Assembly: GCA_922989275.2 (NCBI GenBank) | Contig: OV277868.1 | Coordinates: 46,126,216-46,190,215 of the forward strand | DNA length: 64,000 bases | Direction: 5' to 3' | From: Gari tellinella | Lineage: Eukaryota > Mollusca > Bivalvia > Cardiida > Psammobiidae | Shown here: piece after piece, positions 53,897 to 63,844 of the stretch | Position numbering within the stretch: position 1 is the stretch's first letter | Layout: every line of letters starts with the position of its first letter | Position numbers and translations under genes: made by a program | Notes under the pieces: generated by a model | The model's input: the letters and a program-made list of their open reading frames with translations, nothing else | What the model was told of the DNA's origin: nothing | Database searches by the model: none

Positions 53897-54050
53897 TGAA
53901 TCTAACACCACCGTGAGTGTCAGATAAAAATATCCCACCCGAGTTTTGAAGATATTTTTTGGAACACGAGGCTTTGCCGAGTTTTCCAAAAATATCTTGA
54001 AACGAGGGTGGGATATTCATCTGATACTCAACTGTGGTGTTAGATTTATT
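53897..54050. repeat. 150-bp palindrome upstream of the TRIM-like gene
   Basis: AATCTAACACCACCGTGAGT and the inverted CAACTGTGGTGTTAGATTT. Inner arms AAAATATCCCACCCGAGTTT and complement. Likely a MITE. Confidence 0.8.
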
Positions 54051-54496
54051 TTCTCACCTCGTCAACCCTAAAAACGCGTTTAACTTGCTATACAGTGGCG
54101 AGTTGTATTTTAAGGCGCTAATGCATGCATGACGACGTCATGACGACGCCAAAACAACGGCAATAACAACCAATCATAAGATAGTTCCATTAGTTCGGCT
54201 TGTCTGTCCGGACAGATAAGGTTATCTCACACCCCCTAGATTTCGGGATACCTCTGTGAGAAAGAGATATTCCCCATGTGGAATGACGCTATCCTCCATA
54301 CCACGTGACGTCTTTTATTGTTTGCCCAGCTTTACCACAAACGCTGCATGACGCGGGTAACTAAATGACGTCATTTCTTATGACGTTACTATAAACAACG
54401 TCGTGTTTGGCGGAAAAAAGTGCACAGAAACTGCAATTCTTTTGTTATTTATATCGTGTTTAAATGGGAGAAAAAAATTCACCATTCGTTTTGTTG

Positions 54497-54606
54497 ATGT
54501 AGGATAGGAATATTCTCCCCTCTCGGGTCAGAAAATTCACCCAGGGACTCGGCAATCCTCGTCCCTGCATGAATGTTCTGACCCTCGGGGGAGAAAATTC
54601 CTATCC
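54497..54606. repeat. 110-bp inverted repeat
   Basis: GTAGGATAGGAATATTCTCC and the inverted GGAGAAAATTCCTATCCTAC. Inner CGGGTCAGAA / TTCTGACCCTCG. It lies about 220 bp upstream of the TRIM-like start codon. Confidence 0.8.
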
Positions 54607-54823
54607 TACACCAACACTCATGGAGGATTCTTATATTGCTCTACCCAGAGTTCCGATATTGACTAACATTGGTCTGATCTTATTAGGGGTCCTCAACCTT
54701 ACTGTACTAAAGTTTTATATGTTAACCAACATTATGAGGAAGTGAAAATGTTACTCAGCCTTACTCTTAGAAATTTGTAAATGTTAGCGGTCATGTAAGT
54801 TTTAGCTTATCATATTTAGAGTC

Positions 54824-56587
54824 ATGGCTAAAAGGTTAGAACAACAAGAAACATTTAGTGCGTCTCTTATAGCTGGCTCAGATGTTGTTTTTGACTATAT
54901 TTGCCAGTCATGTAATGAAGATGGCAAACTGCTCGAAGCTGTTGGATTTTGTGTGGACTGTGCAGAGTTTCTCTGTGATGAATGCTTCAGATGTCACCTG
55001 AAGCCAAAGCTTACACGACGCCACACGCTCCTGGGTATTGAAGAGGCTAAGAAAGACGCAAAACTCTCGGGCTGTTTGGATATTTGTACGGAAAAATGTG
55101 CTCAGCATATAGGAAAGACTATTGAGTACTTCTGCATGGATCATGACTGTCTTGGATGTGGGGTCTGTCTGAATCTTGACCACAGGAATTGCAAAAGAGT
55201 CCAGTATATTCCTAAGATTGCTAAGGATATGGGGAATGGAGAAGAGTTTTCCAGTTTAGTAAGAGAGCTTGACAAACTGTTGTTACAGACAAAAAGTCTT
55301 GCCGACACGTCCCTAGGCAACAAATTGAAATCTCAAGATATCTTTGAAAAGGCACTAGATCATGTTAAACTGGTGAAGAAAGAAGTAAATGAAGCTTTTA
55401 ATGAATTGGAGAAGAAAATAGAGACAGAAGCTAAAATGATGAAGAAAAAAGACATGTTGAAAATGGAAGAAAACATTAAATCTTGTGACAACATGCAAAC
55501 AAAGGCTCAAAGTCTATCAACGAATATGAAAGCAATGCAAAAGAAGGAACAGTACTGTAACTTGTTTGTTGCAATGAACACAACAAAGACTGAAATGAGA
55601 TCCATTGTAAACTCACTTGAAGATATTTCAAAGGATAATTCCATCAGTAATTACTTGTTTCAGCCCAGTGAACAACTAGACAACTTTCTACAACAAAGGG
55701 GTAATCTTGGGAAACTGTTCATGAAAGCTGTAATAAAGACCAACACTTCAAAGGCAGGGGAGATAAGTATGAAAATAAAGACCAAAGCTATAAAGATGGG
55801 GGAGATTAATGTAAAAATGGACATTGATTCCAACATATGTAATATAATAGGAATGGCCTTGATAAATCGTGGAAGACTGACCGCTGTTGACAATGAAGAA
55901 AAGAAAGTTAAGTTAATTGACATAAAACAGTGTAGAGTTATCTCGGAATACCAGTTACCATGCCAACCTTGGGATATAACTACTACAGAGGAGCCTGGCG
56001 AAATTGCTGTCACACAACCAAAGAACTGTAAGATTGTCCTCCTCAGGACCAGAGGTGACAGGTTCTATGAACACAAGACGATCAAGACAACGGGTCAATG
56101 CTATGGTATAGCCTACATCAACGACAAGTTTGTAGTCAGCCTTGGAGGACCAGAACGACTGAATATCATAGATACAGGAGGAAATGTGCAGCTAACTATT
56201 AAAAAGGATGGGAATGTAGGGCAGTTGTTCAGTAATGTTCTCTCAATTGCTGCCAGTCAGGATATGGGCTCTATCTATGTACCACACTGTATAAACAACA
56301 CAGTCACCAGACTTTCCTTGTCCGGTAATGTCCTAGGGATCTATGAAGACAGTGATTTGAAATATGCACGTTGTGCGACGGTTGATAAAAGAGGAGTCGT
56401 ATATGTCTGTGGTAGTGATTCACAAAATATTCACCAAGTTACCCCTGACTGCAAGAAGATCAGTATTATTCTTACAAAAAAGGATGGGCCGGAGAATCCT
56501 CAGTCACTGTGTTATGATCGAAACATTGACTGTCTGTATGTTGGACAAGCGAATAGGAATACAATTTTGGTTTATCAGCTTTTATAG
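54824..56587 (+). CDS. RING-less TRIM-like protein: two B-boxes, coiled coil, C-terminal beta-propeller
   Basis: One uninterrupted frame of 587 codons. Residues 27-67 form a B-box 1 (CQSC...CVDC...CDEC...H...H). Residues 88-120 form a B-box 2 (CTEKC...H...FCMDHDC..C..C...H). Residues about 145-245 are lysine/glutamate-rich and predicted coiled coil. Residues about 335-587 are repeated beta-strand blades (VKLIDIKQCRVISEYQL, RLNIIDTGGNVQLTI, AASQDMGSIYV), as in NHL-type TRIM proteins. There is no N-terminal RING, so ligase activity would need a partner. Such intronless TRIM-like genes form large families in bivalves, often discussed as immune or stress regulators; that role is inference. ATATTTAG lies 4 bp before the ATG and could be the acceptor of a 5'UTR intron. 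A family F MITE begins 1 bp after the stop. AATAAA is at 57066-57071. Confidence 0.9.
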   Translation: MAKRLEQQETFSASLIAGSDVVFDYICQSCNEDGKLLEAVGFCVDCAEFLCDECFRCHLKPKLTRRHTLLGIEEAKKDAKLSGCLDICTEKCAQHIGKTIEYFCMDHDCLGCGVCLNLDHRNCKRVQYIPKIAKDMGNGEEFSSLVRELDKLLLQTKSLADTSLGNKLKSQDIFEKALDHVKLVKKEVNEAFNELEKKIETEAKMMKKKDMLKMEENIKSCDNMQTKAQSLSTNMKAMQKKEQYCNLFVAMNTTKTEMRSIVNSLEDISKDNSISNYLFQPSEQLDNFLQQRGNLGKLFMKAVIKTNTSKAGEISMKIKTKAIKMGEINVKMDIDSNICNIIGMALINRGRLTAVDNEEKKVKLIDIKQCRVISEYQLPCQPWDITTTEEPGEIAVTQPKNCKIVLLRTRGDRFYEHKTIKTTGQCYGIAYINDKFVVSLGGPERLNIIDTGGNVQLTIKKDGNVGQLFSNVLSIAASQDMGSIYVPHCINNTVTRLSLSGNVLGIYEDSDLKYARCATVDKRGVVYVCGSDSQNIHQVTPDCKKISIILTKKDGPENPQSLCYDRNIDCLYVGQANRNTILVYQLL

Positions 56588-56588
56588 G

Positions 56589-57013
56589 TTAACACGTTCA
56601 ACCCTAGTGACGAGTATACTCGTCATTTACAAACAGTGTACCTGTGAGGGTTACACTTGTCACATGCAAACAGTGTATACCCTGATCAGAGGGGTACTTA
56701 AGAAGTCCTCTAATCAGGGTCTACACTGTTTGTCATTTTGAAATATATTGTTGAAATCAACCCATAATAGTCAGAATGGACTAGACTTCAAGCTGTTTGC
56801 AAATGTAAGCCACTTCCCTCTCTATAACGACTCCCTACGTACAACGCACACAATCACAATCACGGTCGCCCGGTGTAAGGAGAAGGTTAAAATTGACTCA
56901 TCTTCATTTTGTTCTGTAGTAATCTCATCTGAGCTGCAAACAGTCTAGGTCTTAACTAGACTTAACTGGACATCGGAACTGTCCACTAAAAGTGTCAGGG
57001 ATGAATGGGTTAA
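56589..57013. mobile_element. Family F MITE starting one base after the TRIM-like stop codon
   Basis: TTAA at 56589-56592 and 57010-57013. CACGTTCAACCCTAGTGACG start, hairpin GGGGTACTTAAGAAGTCCTC, right end TGTCAGGGATGAATGGG. The middle carries an H-like fragment (56795-56950, with CTATAACGACTCCCTACG), making it longer than the usual 250 bp. Confidence 0.84.
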
Positions 57014-57149
57014 CATCAAATCTTGAAAACCGTACGTGCAGCTGTACTCTACTTTTTTTTAGATAAATAAATATGGAAAATAAGTTTTGAAAACCTTTGC
57101 AAACATTTCGGATCCAGATCATGCCCCAAAAATGTAGCCCTGATCAGGA

Positions 57150-57500
57150 CCTAGGGTAAATTAAACGGGGTTCGTTAAACCATAACTAAATAGGGTTAAA
57201 TTAAATAGGGTTAGTTAACCCATAACTCTGAAACAGCATGTGATACAGACTTCCTATTTAGCGTGTGCTCACCTCAAGAAGCTCTTGGGCTCATGACTGA
57301 CAAAGGTCAATGTCATTTAGAGGTCATTTAAAGGTCAAATAGGTTGAATTTAACATTGGCCATAACTTTGGAACGGCATGTCATAGATACTTTACATTTG
57401 CGTGTGGTCATGGTCATTTAGAGCTCCACAGTAGACAGACCAAACAATGGCAAAGACAGACAAAGGCAATAAGAATATTTCACTGTTCTTTCTTAATCTA
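57150..57500. repeat. GGTCATTTAAAGGTCA / CCATAACTTTGGAACGGCAT repeat
   Basis: Two diverged units: CCATAACTCTGAAACAGCAT and CCATAACTTTGGAACGGCAT, each followed by GTGRTACAGACTTCC-like sequence and GTGTGGTCA or GTGTGCTCA. No frame. Confidence 0.55.
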
Positions 57501-57571
57501 TAAGGATAACAAAACAGACGAGCATTAGAATCCGCATGCGATGCTCTCGTTTCACTGTCTCAAGTTGGGTG

Positions 57572-57604
57572 TTTGAATAGCGCAGTGGTAGCGCACTCGC
57601 TTCT
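57572..57604 (+). other. tRNA-half-like sequence
   Basis: ATAGCGCAGTGGTAGCGCAC is a good A-box/D-arm and is followed by TCGCTTCTCACC. No B-box follows, and a palindrome (57624-57716) begins instead. Probably the head of a broken SINE. Confidence 0.4.
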
Positions 57605-57623
57605 CACCAATTCGGTATCGAGC

Positions 57624-57716
57624 ATAAAACGTGGCTGAGTGACATTTTAACTTTGAAATCATGATAACTTTAGTTATCATGATTTCAAAGTTAATTTGTC
57701 ATTCAGCCACGTTTGA
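57624..57716. repeat. 90-bp palindrome related to family K
   Basis: AAACGTGGCTGAGTGACATT and its complement AATTTGTCATTCAGCCACGTTT. Centre TCATGATAACTTTAGTTATCATGA-type sequence. Confidence 0.8.
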
Positions 57717-57925
57717 CTCTGACTTAAGCAGTGTTGGGCTAACCAATTACCATAAAGTAACTGTTTCGAACAGGGTGACTCTCTAAGGTAATGGTAGCTA
57801 TATATCAGTGTTGCTCATGGACTAGATTCATCTTGCAGCAGATGATGTTGATCAACACTGTGTGCAGGCACATCTGTAGGTTTTACCTAGTGGCTTAGAT
57901 TGTATTTTTGTATAACTTATGTGTA

Positions 57926-58364
57926 CAGTAAAATCTCTCTATTACGACCTGTAAAATGAAAACTAATTGACTGCATGAGAATCTGGTGATAGCTTAAAGC
58001 AAAGTGAATGTAAAACAGACAGTTCGTAAACAGCTGTCTGTTTTACATTCACCTTGCTTTAAGCAGCCGCATGCCTTAACCCTTTACCTGATAGCATTGT
58101 TTCTAGTATTGAAGATATGTGACTACTTAAAGCAGGTTGAAAGTAAAGCAGAATGCGCCCAATGGCGCATTCTGCTTTACTTTCAGCCTGCTTTAAGCTA
58201 TTAACTGCTAGAATAAGGAAAGTATTAGATATGACACATAATTTGGAACTATTTTCTTCAGCGGATGAATAAAATGAATGTGCTAAAAGGCGCTTCTATT
58301 GGGGAAAGGGTTAAACACCTGTTAATCAATACTATTTAGTGGTCATAATAGAGAGGGTTTACTG
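57926..58364. mobile_element. Family D MITE with a family C MITE nested inside
   Basis: CAGTAAAATCTCTCTATTAC to GTCATAATAGAGAGGGTTTACTG. The own hairpin (GACAGTTCGTAAACAGCTGTC) is complete. A C copy is inserted at 58076-58314 with TTAA at both ends, so C moved after D here. Confidence 0.87.
58076..58314. mobile_element. Family C MITE nested in family D
   Basis: TTAACCCTTTACCTGATAGC to CTATTGGGGAAAGGGTTAA. Hairpin AATGCGCCCAATGGCGCATT, where the TTAA centre has changed to CAAT. Confidence 0.87.
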
Positions 58365-58477
58365 TTTTGTAATCAGGAGTACCTATATTTAACCAGAACA
58401 ATTTTTAAACATTTAGCCAGCTGTTAAAAATTACTGTTAGACTTACCCTTCTAACTTCTTGGGTTTTACTTTTCACG

Positions 58478-58732
58478 TTACCTAAAAAATACGCCCATTT
58501 TACGCCTAAATTTATTCCTTCAGTGAAGGAAATTAGTTCCACTTCATTCAGTTATGTATATGTAACATAAGAAATATTTTCTCATCCTAGCAGACTGTAG
58601 CTTAAGGCAGGCTGAAAGTAAAACAAGCAGAACATGCATTATTGCAAATTCTGCTTTACTTTCAAATTTCACCCTGCTTTAGCGGTCACCTGTCTTCAAA
58701 TTTTGAAACAAGCTATGGGGTAAAGGATTATT
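58478..58732. mobile_element. Family C MITE
   Basis: ACGTTACCTAAAAAATACGC to CTATGGGGTAAAGGATTA, hairpin AGAACATGCATTATTGCAAA. Confidence 0.75.
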
Positions 58733-58965
58733 TGAATGATAGTGAAATCAATGATATAGTTTTATATTGATTTTCTAAGTTAGCTTAAACAAATGCATTA
58801 GCAGCTGGCTAAAGATTATGTTTTTATCGTATGAAAGAATTTCACAATAAAGGCATAACGTACTTAAAACTTTGTTATTTCTTTACAACCTATGTGTCTA
58901 CATTTACAATGGAGTTATTCTTTCCCGTTTTTAAATGAAACCAACTGCAAATTAAATGCATTATT

Positions 58966-59060
58966 AACACATTCAACCCTAGCGACGAGTATACTAGTCA
59001 TTTACAAACAGTGCACCTGTGAGGATTACACTTGTCCTATGCATGCAAACAGTGATACCA
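58966..59060. mobile_element. Family F MITE, left end only
   Basis: TTAACACATTCAACCCTAGC, AAACAGTGCACCTGTGAGGA, then it breaks into the repeat at 59061. Confidence 0.75.
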
Positions 59061-59600
59061 CTCTGTCCAGCCGCCAGCGTCTGTCAACAATTGCAAACGA
59101 CTTCTTCTCTGAAACCAATAGCCCCAGTGCAACCAAGTTTGGTCAGATATATGCTGTTGGTTTGAGCTTCAAAACTTGTTCAAATAAAGTGGGTGGGGCC
59201 AAATGCAACCGTGCACAGTATCTAGAAAAATCTTCTTCTCCAAAACTGCTGGTCCGATTTCGATATGGTTTTCACCAAAATGTTTCTCAATGGATAGACT
59301 TCAAAATTATGAATTTTTGATCCATAAAAAATGGCCACCAGAAGGCATGCCTCGCTTACCTGGAAATCCAAGGTTACTTTGTATTAAGCTTTCACTGAAC
59401 CCATAATAAGGACTATTCAAGTGAAAACACTTCAAAACACTTTTAAACATGGCATTTTCAGCCATCGAGGGCAGATAACTCTAAAATAATTAGCCCGATT
59501 TCAAACAGAATAAAACTCGTATATACTAGTTATATTGATTAAATTGGGTTTTATGGCACCGCAACACATAAAATGGTCATATAGCGCCGAATAGTGATAA
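59061..59600. repeat. Interior fragment of a TTAGCTCACC-type repeat
   Basis: TCTTCTCTGAAACCAATAGC, CAACCAAGTTTGGTCAGATA, and TTCTTCTCCAAAACTGCTGG resemble the internal units of the 44071-49608 repeat. The ORF 58892-59320 spans this junction and is not a gene. Confidence 0.55.
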
Positions 59601-59744
59601 CAAAAATTAAATATAACCCATACAAATGTGTAGATACTAGAGGGTGAACAATAATGAAATTAAGCCTTTCCTAACATTTCTAAACGACAGTTTTAAGCAG
59701 ACGATATTGCAGCAGTAAAAGCGTTATACAATACATGCTTATCT

Positions 59745-59852
59745 CAAGTTGGAAAGTGTTCGACTATATAGATCCAATGTTACCCTGTTATCTATTTACC
59801 ATAATGAACTATTCTGTTCTAAAAATAACTCTGACAGGTCAGAAAATCTGAC
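59745..59852. mobile_element. Family I element end
   Basis: CTCAAGTTGGAAAGTG...GTTACCCTGTTATCTATTTA...CTAAAAATAACTCTGACAGG-TCAGAAA is the inverse of the end at 43411-43520. Confidence 0.7.
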
Positions 59853-60074
59853 AATAATCGGGGTTATTTGAAAGGAAAACATTATTCATCGCCACCCTGA
59901 AGGAGGGGATGTATTGGAATGTGTTTACAAATTTACCCATGTGAGAGGGGCAGCGAAAAGTTTCTACAACACTTGATCAGCGATAATGACTGAGTTGAAC
60001 CAAATGTGTATAAATTCATTTGGTTCAACTTGGTCATTTTCCTAAGTAAAATGGGTAGCAGAGAATAGTTTCTA

Positions 60075-60360
60075 TTGAATGTGCTACAGCAAATCTATAG
60101 TATGTTTGATGAAAGATTACCCCTTGATAAGTAACACTGGTACACAGAGTATCTATAGTAATTAAGAGATTAGTAGCACCCCAGGTGAAGAGTATGACTA
60201 AAACTATGCACTGTCAAATCTATAGTACATTTGAAAGGCTACCCCTTGATTAGCAACACTGGTAAACAGAATATCTATAGTAAGATTGCCCTTGAATAAA
60301 TAGTAGCACTCCAGGTGAAGAGCTTGACTAAAGCTATGCACTGTCTGATATGCAGTTCCT
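60075..60360. repeat. Degenerate tandem repeat, about 125-130 bp, two to three units
   Basis: CAAATCTATAGTA at 60090 and 60215, and GACTAAARCTATGCACTGTC at about 60196 and 60326. Each unit has TACCCCTTGATWAGYAACAC and CCAGGTGAAGAG. Confidence 0.75.
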
Positions 60361-60760
60361 GTGGATCGCTGATTTTGGCAAGAAGGAGTTTCTGTATGGA
60401 CAGTATAACAAAGTTTTACTGTATAGCATCTGTTGATGTTAGGGTGCTGAGGCGTTTGAATGTTATAGCATGTACATGATAGTTAATCCCTCCACTGCGT
60501 TACCCCAGGTGAACTAAAAGTTACAGGCATTCTGGCTGTTCAACATTTCATGTCGCTATGTATACACTCAATATAGTCATATCTTCTAAATTTAGGAAGC
60601 AGAAGCAGATAACACATTTTATTATATACCTACCAATGTTCTGCCCGAAATATTTCTGTATTTTATCGAACAAATACACCTTGACGGATTGAAAATTCCG
60701 TATTACCCATGTACCTTGTGTAATGGGAAAAGAACGTATGTGTAGTCGGAAGTTCGGAAC

Positions 60761-60970
60761 TACAGTAAAACCTCTCTATTACGACCACTAAATTATGTTA
60801 AGTATTAGGGTGTTTACGGTAGGTGACCGCTTAAAGCAAGGTGACAGTGAAACAGAAAGAAAGCTCCTTTAGGAGCTTTCTGTTTCACTGTCACCTTGCT
60901 TTAAGCTGTCACCTCTCTATTATTTAATCAATTAGCATTCGTTTTAGTGGTCGTAATAGCGAGTATTTAC
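60761..60970. mobile_element. Family D MITE
   Basis: ACAGTAAAACCTCTCTATTA to GTCGTAATAGCGAGTATTTACT. Hairpin AAAGCTCCTTTAGGAGCTTT with long stem GCTTAAAGCAAGGTGACAGT. Confidence 0.85.
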
Positions 60971-61084
60971 TTTCACGCGCCATTCCCCGAAGTGTGACGT
61001 ATGGGAAATCCCGTTTATTTATAGTAACGCTCGAAACTTTTCTATCTTTTTTCATTTTATTTTTATTATAAGAGGTATATAATA

Positions 61085-61249
61085 AAAGGAACATTACTAT
61101 ACTTTGCATATCTTATGTACCGGATCACTCTCGTTGTGTGTGTAAAGGCTATATCCAACTCGACCTTCGGTCTCGTTGGATATAGCCTTTACACACACAA
61201 CTCGAGTGATCCGGTGCATAAGATATGCAAAGTATAGTAATATTCCGTT
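61085..61249. repeat. 165-bp palindrome
   Basis: GGAACATTACTATACTTTGC and the inverted GCAAAGTATAGTAATATTCC. Inner GGATCACTCTCGTTGTGTGT and complement. Centre CGACCTTCGGTCTCG. Confidence 0.86.
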
Positions 61250-61283
61250 TATCTGTTCAGTTTGCCGTGTGAATTAATATCCA

Positions 61284-61380
61284 TGGTTCCAGATAAGTAG
61301 AGTATGTCAAATTCTATATTCTTTGTGTATGCAGAGGACACTGTGATGTCATATTACTCATTAGAATAGCCATCGGAGAA
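61284..61380. mobile_element. Family A MITE, left part only
   Basis: GGTTCCAGATAAGTAGAGTA, then GTGATGTCATATTACTCATT AGAAT. The right half is absent. Confidence 0.6.
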
Positions 61381-61904
61381 GGACACAATTCTTGTGAGTG
61401 ATCATATCACGGTGTTTTGTGCAAGCATAAAGGAAACATGTTGGAAAACGAGTTTACTGATCTAAATCCATGAACATCTTTAACTCTTCAGTCGCCGCAT
61501 GTATTTACAAGCATCCAAAAGTTACAAACAAAAAAGAATAATTTTATATTTCATTTTATAATAGTTTAATATTGTTTGTTTTCATTACTTTTGGTTAGCT
61601 GTGATTGGCTATAATTTTTGTTTCATAACTCCATGAAAAAAAATAATTTAGGCCACGCCTTGTCAGGACTACTTTCTATTTTCTACTATCTAGTCCAACT
61701 GCTCTCCAGAAGCGTTGCATGAAGCAGGACGCCAAATGACGCCATTGGCGTCGACGTTACTACAAATCAACGTTTTGGCGGAAAATATATATGGCGGAGG
61801 GACTACAACCTCTGTTTTAAAAGAGTTAAAAATGAACATTCGCGTCAGATTCTCTATTTAACTACTTTCTTAAATTCAGTAGTGATATTAAATTATAAGT
61901 AATA

Positions 61905-62043
61905 ATTCGGAACATTTATTGTATTCATGGAGGTATGGAAAAAAAAACCTGGTCACACTTTTGTATGAAACCGCATCACGGTTTCAAACATTGTGACCAG
62001 GTTTTTTTCCATACCTCCATGAATACAATAAATATTCCGAATT
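61905..62043. repeat. 140-bp palindrome
   Basis: TTCGGAACATTTATTGTATT and the inverted AATACAATAAATATTCCGAA. Inner arms CATGGAGGTATGGAAAAAAA and complement, TGGTCACA / TGTGACCA, centre GAAACCGCATCACGGTTTC. Confidence 0.87.
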
Positions 62044-62895
62044 ATTACTTAAATGTATCTTCATAAACCTGTTAAGATAAGTTGGGTCATAATGATCCTC
62101 TGAAAAGGAAAGTAAACGTTTAGTGTGTATGCTGATATCATGCATTTTGTATCTTCTGATCATAAATATTTGCTTTGCTATAAGCATCATGTAGGATGTT
62201 TAATGCAATAAAAGAGAAAACAATTCCATTTAAAATCAAATTATAAGAGACTATAAAAGGGCAGGAGTAGTTAGTCCCATCACATTGAAATAACAGTAGC
62301 ATTTATCAGTTTTAGCAACAAGGTATATTAGACGTTTCTGGTACAATCTTATATTGTATATTATAAGACGTACCACTAAAACCAGGAACGTATATCTTAT
62401 ATACATTCCCGATTGTACTTAGTTTCAAAGGCTTACGTTTCTACATTTTCCTTGTCATACCCGTTATCAAATTGTTACCATTCAAATGGTATCTCTATAT
62501 TTTAAGATTGTGTTGTGATAAAATTAATATTAGTACATTATTAATTTTAAGCTACTTAACAAAAATCAGAATCGGACTTTGCAGTCCAATTAGCAATGAA
62601 TCCCCTAAATCTCTTAACTCTATCAGCTATACACTTTGAACAATTTAGGCCACTGATATTACAATGAATTGCCTGGCTTTAAGGCAACTAGGAACCAAAC
62701 GTACATTGCAAAAATATATAGATATGATTGGTATAAGAAGGAAAAATAAAAAACAAAAACAAACAAAAAATGGCTAAGTATACTATATGAAATGTTGAAT
62801 CAAATTAAATGCCGCGTTGCTATTGGTCTGGTTCTGTCCCACACACTTGCTAATTGGACAGTGGTTACAGGTGCTGTGTTCTGTACACTATATGC

Positions 62896-63116
62896 ACAGG
62901 TACTTGACACATACTTTATTATCTATTAACCCCCCCCCCCCCCTTTTTTTAAAAAAAACCTTAAACTGATGCTAAAATAGACTCGATCGCCGATATTCTC
63001 TTGTGGTATCCTCGGGAAATGATTAATTTATCAATATCTACTTTTTATTTCATCAAATTCCGTCAAATAACGGGGGTGTTAATAGATAATAAAGTATGTG
63101 TCAAGTACCTGTGACT
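62896..63116. mobile_element. About 220-bp element with 40-bp terminal inverted repeats and a C-run
   Basis: CACAGGTACTTGACACATAC...TTATTATCTATTAAC and the inverted GTTAATAGATAATAAAGTAT ending GTACCTGTG. A run of 14 C lies just inside the left arm (62932-62943 region). Confidence 0.75.
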
Positions 63117-63144
63117 ATATGTGAGCGGTCCTTGTTTCTATATA

Positions 63145-63501
63145 CAGCACTCCCTCTCTGCAACGTCTCTCCCAACAACAATTCGCTCCTTACAAAGACG
63201 ATTGCGCACTCTACCCCCAAACAAGACAATCATGTCAACCTATTCACAGCTGCAATGTCGTCTGCTTAAACTTGTCGTCTGCTGTTTTTTCTCAGAATTA
63301 CATGTACAATTTGACTGAAAAAACGTAATGACGAGTGACAAACAGCTTTAATCCAGATCAGAGGCCGCGTTACGTGGCGTCTGATCTGGATTCAAGCTGT
63401 TTGTAAATGTAAGCTTATGTCCCTCCCTATAACGACTCCCTCCGAACAACTCACACAATTTTTGTCTCCCAATTGGATGTCGCTATAGAGAAGGAACGCT
63501 G
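63145..63501. mobile_element. Family H MITE, normal length
   Basis: CAGCACTCCCTCTCTGCAAC to GAGAAGGAACGCTG with TA flanks, central hairpin CAGATCAGAGGCCGCGTTAC and complement. It carries one copy of the minisatellite-like segment (about 63464-63488). Confidence 0.9.
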
Positions 63502-63562
63502 TACCATTATTTCTACTATGATGTACGGTGCCATTTTCACCACAGATAGTGATTCAGGTGAT

Positions 63563-63792
63563 CTATTGGTGATTTGACAGTGATGACCGACTCTTGTTTC
63601 TATATACCCTTATTTCTACTATAGTGTAAAGCACCATTGATATCACCAGTAGACACATGGCAATAATGAGTTTGGTAGTCACACACAGGAAACTGCTGTA
63701 GACAAAGGTGATGGTAAACCCTACAGCTTTCCACGTATGGTAGTTGGCAAATGCAGGTCCTTTCTTCTCCGGGAATAGGAAGGCAATCAATG
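63563..63792 (-). CDS. UNC93-like membrane protein, last coding exon
   Basis: The minus-strand acceptor is GTGTTTCAG, then CA completing a codon, then LIAFLFPEKKGPAFANYHTW, KAVGFTITFVYSSFLCV, LIIAMCLLVISMVLYTIVEI, and a basic tail ending SLSNHQ-TAG (63563-63565). The (F)PE...AAFANYxxWxxxGF motif followed by two membrane segments is the C-terminal signature of UNC93A-type proteins, which are MFS-fold multi-pass proteins (UNC93B1 relatives; worm UNC-93 tunes a two-pore K+ channel). The rest of the gene lies beyond 64000. Whether it is closest to UNC93A is an inference. Confidence 0.85.
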
Positions 63793-63844
63793 CTGAAACA
63801 CATTTATATACATGTATACATATATCTGTTTATTAATAATGTTA

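Noticed and set aside
54908..56741. Minus-strand ORFs and the +2 frame ORF 56364-56741 over the TRIM-like gene
   Set aside because: Shadows of the 587-codon frame; no motifs of their own.
58892..59320. 142-codon ORF
   Set aside because: It spans the junction of a truncated family F MITE and a dispersed repeat, and has no recognisable domain.
62930..62965. C-run then T and A runs as a G-quadruplex or regulatory site
   Set aside because: A homopolymer run inside a small terminal-inverted-repeat element. No promoter context, and run lengths may be unreliable.
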